A stretch of DNA of 64,000 nucleotides from JBFLYC01 sp040756735. Lineage in GTDB: Bacteria; Bacillota; DSM-16504; Desulfitibacterales; Desulfitibacteraceae. The DNA lies in assembly GCA_040756735.1 (NCBI GenBank), contig JBFLYC010000006.1, forward strand, positions 62,001 through 126,000. Direction: 5' to 3'. This document shows, in pieces, positions 60,478 through 64,000 of this stretch. The notes under the pieces are model-generated. The model had not been told where the DNA came from. It saw only the letters and a program-made list of their open reading frames with translations, and did not search any database. The position numbers were made by a program, and so were the translations under genes. Each line of letters opens with the position of its first letter. The stretch's first letter is position 1.

Positions 60478-61338
60478 GTGAAGCTGTTTACATTTAGAGG
60501 AGTAGACGTTAAGGGTGATAGACTTTTTATCCTCATGCTTATCTTCCTTGCCTTTGTTAATGTTTTGCCCCAAGCCCTAATCATGTTTGCAGTTGTTCTC
60601 ATTCATGAATTGTCCCATACCCTAACGGCCCAGCATTACAAGGTTGCAATACAAGAAGTCGTCCTGTTTCCTTTCGGGGGAGTGGCAAAGCTTGATTTTT
60701 TGCAAGTTGATTCTCATGAAGAGATCAGGATTGCCCTGGCTGGTCCTTTAACCAACTTCTTTCTTGCTGGTTTGGCCATGGCCATTGGTTATTATTGGCA
60801 GTCAGATTATTGGTTGCCCTTTTTTATGCGGTTAAACCTTGTTATGGGGACCTTTAACCTGCTGCCTGTGCTGCCCTTAGACGGCGGTCGGATACTTAGA
60901 GCTTGGTATGCCAAGCGCATCGGCCTATACAATGCTACAAAAAAAGCTGCTTACTACGGAAAGATAGTTGCAGTGTTGCTCGTGTTAATTTCAGTCTGTG
61001 GTTTATATTTGAGGTTATGGGATTTGAATGCTGTTAGCATGGCTGCCTTCCTTTTTTTCTCTGCGGGAGAAGAAGACAGAACAGCTTCCTTTCATTTCAT
61101 CAGGTATTTGCTAAGAAAGAAAGACATAATCTTAAAAGAAAATATTTTAAACTTAAAAGCCGTATATACTAGGGATGACGTTTCCATTAACGATGTTTTG
61201 CCGCATATAGTTCCTAACAATTATCACCTTTTTTATGTGTTTAACAATAAAGGGCAATTACTCAGCCAGGTTTCCGAAGAAAAATTGATTGAAACTTATT
61301 TTAACCGGGGTGGAGCAGTTACCATGGCTGATATTTAG
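60478..61338 (+). CDS. spoIVFB: Intramembrane metalloprotease SpoIVFB
   Basis: A 286-residue site-2-type M50 protease. HELSH (H43-H47) in the second helix and NLLPVLPLDGGRI near residue 135 form the zinc site. It cleaves pro-sigma-K during sporulation. A C-terminal soluble part (about 215-286) resembles the CBS-like region of family members. GTG 60478 follows AAGGAG at the end of spoIVFA. Confidence 0.93.
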   Translation: MKLFTFRGVDVKGDRLFILMLIFLAFVNVLPQALIMFAVVLIHELSHTLTAQHYKVAIQEVVLFPFGGVAKLDFLQVDSHEEIRIALAGPLTNFFLAGLAMAIGYYWQSDYWLPFFMRLNLVMGTFNLLPVLPLDGGRILRAWYAKRIGLYNATKKAAYYGKIVAVLLVLISVCGLYLRLWDLNAVSMAAFLFFSAGEEDRTASFHFIRYLLRKKDIILKENILNLKAVYTRDDVSINDVLPHIVPNNYHLFYVFNNKGQLLSQVSEEKLIETYFNRGGAVTMADI

Positions 61339-61371
61339 AGAAAAAAAGGAAATATTCATGATGATGACGAA

Positions 61372-61413
61372 ATTATCCCTGATTAGCATGCACAGCGATC
61401 GGGGTTATTTTTT
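61372..61413 (+). terminator. Terminator after spoIVFB
   Basis: AATTATCCCTGAT pairs, with minor mismatch, with ATCGGGGTTATTT, followed by seven T residues. Confidence 0.7.
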
Positions 61414-61454
61414 TGCATAATTTATCATACTAGAGATAAAACGGAGGTTGTTGG

Positions 61455-63344
61455 ATGAGAGAGTTGTTGGAAAAAGAAATACTCCCAAAGGTGGAAAAAC
61501 CTGCTCGTTACCTGGGAGATGAATATAATTCTATTCATAAGAATTGGCAGCATGTAGCTTTAAAAATGGTTTTTTGTTTTCCTGACGTATATGAAGTTGC
61601 CATGTCTCACTTGGGTTTAAGGATTCTCTATGGTGTTGTTAATGAGCAGGAAGACCTATTAATGGAAAGGTGCTTCGCTCCCTGGATGGATATGGAACAA
61701 GAACTACGACAGCGAGATTTGGCCTTGTTTAGCTTAGAGTCAACTAGACCAATAAAAGATTTTGACGTGATTGGTTTTACCCTCCAGTACGAGATGAGTT
61801 ATTCCAATATTTTAAATATGTTGGACCTTGGGAAAATACCCGTTGAAAGAAAGGACAGGGATGAAAGTTATCCACTTGTGATAGCAGGCGGTCCCTGTGC
61901 CTTTAATCCAGAACCCCTGGCAGATTTTATCGACGCTTTTCTACTGGGGGATTCCGAAGAACTTTTGATTGAAGTATTGGATATAATCAAGGAATCCTTT
62001 TTAAAGAAGACAGACTCTGAACACAAAAGTGTCAAGAAAGACCTTCTAAAGGAATTAGCTCATGTGCAGGGAGTCTATGTGCCTGATTTCCATCAAATTA
62101 AATATACTGAAGCCGGGCACATAGAACAAATAATCAACAAAGAAAATGCACCTCCTGTAATCAAACGCAGGATCATCAAGGATTTTGACAATGCCTATTT
62201 TCCAACAAAGCCTATTATTCCTTATGTAGAAGCGGTACACGACAGGGTTATGCTGGAAGTAGCAAGAGGATGTACGAGAGCCTGTAGGTTTTGTCAGGCA
62301 GGTATGGTATACAGGCCGGTCAGGGAACGTTCTCCTGAAACATTGCAGAGGCAGGCTGAAGACTCATTAAAAAATACAGGGTATGAGGAACTGTCTTTAA
62401 CTTCACTAAGTTCTGTTGACTACTCTTGTATAGAACATTTGACCAGGCAGCTTTTGGGCAAATATGAAGCGCAGCAGATAGGTATCTCTCTTCCATCTTT
62501 AAGGGTAGATGCTTTTTCTGTAGATTTAGCCAAAGAAATTCAAAAAGTCCGCAAAACAGGTCTGACCTTTGCACCCGAAGCTGGGACTCAAAGACTGAGG
62601 AATGTGATAAATAAAGGAGTCACAGAGGAAGATATAGAAAGGTCTGTCAGGGGGGCTTTTGAGGCTGGATGGGATGCCATCAAACTGTATTTTATGATTG
62701 GTCTGCCTACTGAAACAATGGAGGATGTTGCGGGGATTGCCAATCTGGCTTACAAGGTTTTGAATATAGGCAAGGAGGTAAAAAAGAGCCAGGGGTCAAA
62801 AAGACCTATAAAAATAACGGTAAGCGTTTCTTCCTTTGTTCCAAAACCCCATACACCTTTTCAATGGGAATCTCAAGACAGTCTGGAACTGCTTCAGGAT
62901 AAGCAGCAGTATTTAAAAACTCTTTTAAAAGATAAGAGAATTATATATAATTATCATCACGCACAATTAAGTTTTTTGGAAGCTGTTTTTTCCCGGGGTG
63001 ACAGGAGGTTAGGCACAGTATTAAAACTTGCCTGGCAGAAGGGATGTAAATTTGATGGTTGGGACGAGCACTTTAAATATCAAAGATGGCTGGAAGCCTT
63101 TCATGAGCTGCAAATTGATCCGGAGTTCTATGCTTATAGAAGGAGAGCTAAAGAAGAGATTTTTCCATGGGATATGATAGATGTAGGGGTTACAAAAAAG
63201 TACTTATGGTCGGAATATGAAAAGGCCTTGACAGAGGGTAGAACTCATGATTGTCGATATGAACCTTGTTCGGGCTGCGGGGTTTGCCCAAGATTTGATG
63301 TGGAATTGGAAATGCGAGGTAAAGGACATGAAGTTAAGGGTTAA
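61455..63344 (+). CDS. B12-binding-domain radical SAM protein, TIGR03960 family
   Basis: A 629-residue protein. The N-terminal part (about 1-180) resembles a cobalamin-binding domain of the radical SAM B12 class; the radical SAM core carries CTRACRFCQAG (about 275), followed by the SLPSLRVDAFS and FAPEAGTQRLRNVINKG segments. A cysteine-rich tail (CRYEPCSGCGVCP) may hold a second cluster. The gene commonly precedes a DUF2344 gene and RNase G. Its substrate is unknown; rRNA/tRNA-linked roles are only inferred from neighbours. The end overlaps the next gene by 17 nt. Confidence 0.9.
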   Translation: MRELLEKEILPKVEKPARYLGDEYNSIHKNWQHVALKMVFCFPDVYEVAMSHLGLRILYGVVNEQEDLLMERCFAPWMDMEQELRQRDLALFSLESTRPIKDFDVIGFTLQYEMSYSNILNMLDLGKIPVERKDRDESYPLVIAGGPCAFNPEPLADFIDAFLLGDSEELLIEVLDIIKESFLKKTDSEHKSVKKDLLKELAHVQGVYVPDFHQIKYTEAGHIEQIINKENAPPVIKRRIIKDFDNAYFPTKPIIPYVEAVHDRVMLEVARGCTRACRFCQAGMVYRPVRERSPETLQRQAEDSLKNTGYEELSLTSLSSVDYSCIEHLTRQLLGKYEAQQIGISLPSLRVDAFSVDLAKEIQKVRKTGLTFAPEAGTQRLRNVINKGVTEEDIERSVRGAFEAGWDAIKLYFMIGLPTETMEDVAGIANLAYKVLNIGKEVKKSQGSKRPIKITVSVSSFVPKPHTPFQWESQDSLELLQDKQQYLKTLLKDKRIIYNYHHAQLSFLEAVFSRGDRRLGTVLKLAWQKGCKFDGWDEHFKYQRWLEAFHELQIDPEFYAYRRRAKEEIFPWDMIDVGVTKKYLWSEYEKALTEGRTHDCRYEPCSGCGVCPRFDVELEMRGKGHEVKG

Positions 63345-64000
63345 ATATACAAAAACAGGCAGCGCCCGCTTTCTATCTCACTTGGAATTGATGACTGCTG
63401 TGGAAAGGGCTCTGCGCAGGGCTGGGGTGTCTCTGGCTTTTTCCCAGGGATTTAATCCCCATCCAAAAATAAGCTACGCTTCAGCTCTGCCTGTAGGAGT
63501 TGCAAGCGAGGCGGAGTATTTGGATGTGGAACTGTCTCAAAGATTGGAGACAGGGCAATTTTTGAAAAATATTAATAATGTTTCAATAGCTGGGCTTACT
63601 TTTTTAGATGCCAGGACAATTCCTGGGGACCATAAAACCAAGTCCTTGACAGCTGTAATCGAAAGGGCAAGGTACTTTGCATCTGCCAAGTCCGACAAGA
63701 TTTTGACTAGCGCTGAGATAGCAGGACTGGTGGAAGGGTTTCTAGAGCAAGAGAACATTAAAGTATCAAGGAGGACAAAAAATGACTTAAAAGAAGCAGA
63801 CATTAGGGATGGTATTTTTGACCTTGAGCTCCAGTTCATAGATGACTGCTTGGAGTTAGATTTTCTTGTGATCACGGGTAGTAAGGGCAATGTTAGGCCC
63901 GAGGAAGTCTGGGAGGCTTTTACATCCTTTGCCGGACTAAAGAGTTTAGAAAAACCTTGCTATATTCGAAAAGAACTGTATGCTCTAAGAGACGGTAAAA
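63328..64000 (+). CDS. TIGR03936/DUF2344 radical SAM-associated protein, 3'-partial
   Basis: The ATG at 63328 lies inside the end of the radical SAM gene behind AAAGGA. The product begins MKLRVKYTKTGSARFLSHLE, then GFNPHPKISYASALPVG, typical of DUF2344. It is open to the window edge (224 codons seen). DUF2344 is fused to or next to TIGR03960 radical SAM proteins in many bacteria and probably acts with it; the reaction is not known. Confidence 0.9.
   Translation, partial: MKLRVKYTKTGSARFLSHLELMTAVERALRRAGVSLAFSQGFNPHPKISYASALPVGVASEAEYLDVELSQRLETGQFLKNINNVSIAGLTFLDARTIPGDHKTKSLTAVIERARYFASAKSDKILTSAEIAGLVEGFLEQENIKVSRRTKNDLKEADIRDGIFDLELQFIDDCLELDFLVITGSKGNVRPEEVWEAFTSFAGLKSLEKPCYIRKELYALRDGK

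Overview
This is the chromosome of a low-GC, endospore-forming, anaerobic Firmicute, most likely a clostridial lineage near the Peptococcaceae. The evidence is a set of sporulation and germination genes (spoVR, spoIVFA/spoIVFB, lonB, a GerM-like lipoprotein, SleB/CwlD-style cell-wall amidase), T-box and THI-box riboswitches, strong GGAGG ribosome-binding sites, frequent TTG/GTG starts, and oxygen-sensitive or anaerobic enzymes (reverse rubrerythrin, HgdB/HgdC-like proteins, butyrate kinase). I do not assign a species.

Layout. 1-8 kb: a cupin-type glucose-6-phosphate isomerase (cut by the window edge), a tiny zinc-knuckle protein, then the PrkA-YhbH-SpoVR set, split by a decayed adenine deaminase gene, a NaChBac-type voltage-gated sodium channel and a universal stress protein. 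8-14 kb: hisC, a glycolate/lactate-type FAD + Fe-S dehydrogenase pair, buk-ptb and a LytTR response regulator. 14-25 kb: GerM-like lipoprotein, multidomain amidase, murI joined to an HgdB/HgdC-like pair, glycerate kinase, an MBL hydrolase, rph, rdgB, two gene relics (sigma-54 activator, TRAP transporter DctM) and panB.

25.6-27.7 kb: a six-tRNA operon (Gly, Arg, His, Gln, Lys, Leu) followed by a graveyard: a surface-protein fragment, the 3' end of an IS200/IS605 tnpB, and truncated small genes. 27.7-32.9 kb: PerR with a matching operator and a reverse rubrerythrin, trpB2, a fused Ogt-AlkA DNA repair protein, an FlK-like thioesterase, Hsp20 and tRNA-Gly(GCC).

33-64 kb is conserved core: tig-clpP-clpX-lonB-lon-engB (protein quality control), meaB, T-box-valS-folC, rex, maf-radC-mreBCD-PBP2-minCDE-rodA (cell shape and division), THI-box-thiD-thiE-thiM with a dead thiL, spoIVFA-spoIVFB, and the TIGR03960/DUF2344 pair that usually precedes RNase G and rplU.

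The most unusual points are the fused Ogt-AlkA repair enzyme, the BacNav channel sitting at the breakpoint of a deleted adenine deaminase inside the prkA cluster, a MinC that lacks its N-terminal domain, a charged helical insertion in PBP2, a candidate Rex operator at the end of folC, a pair of CTGTACAG palindromes between trpB2 and ogt-alkA, and several partly deleted genes. I found no convincing wholly new multi-gene system.
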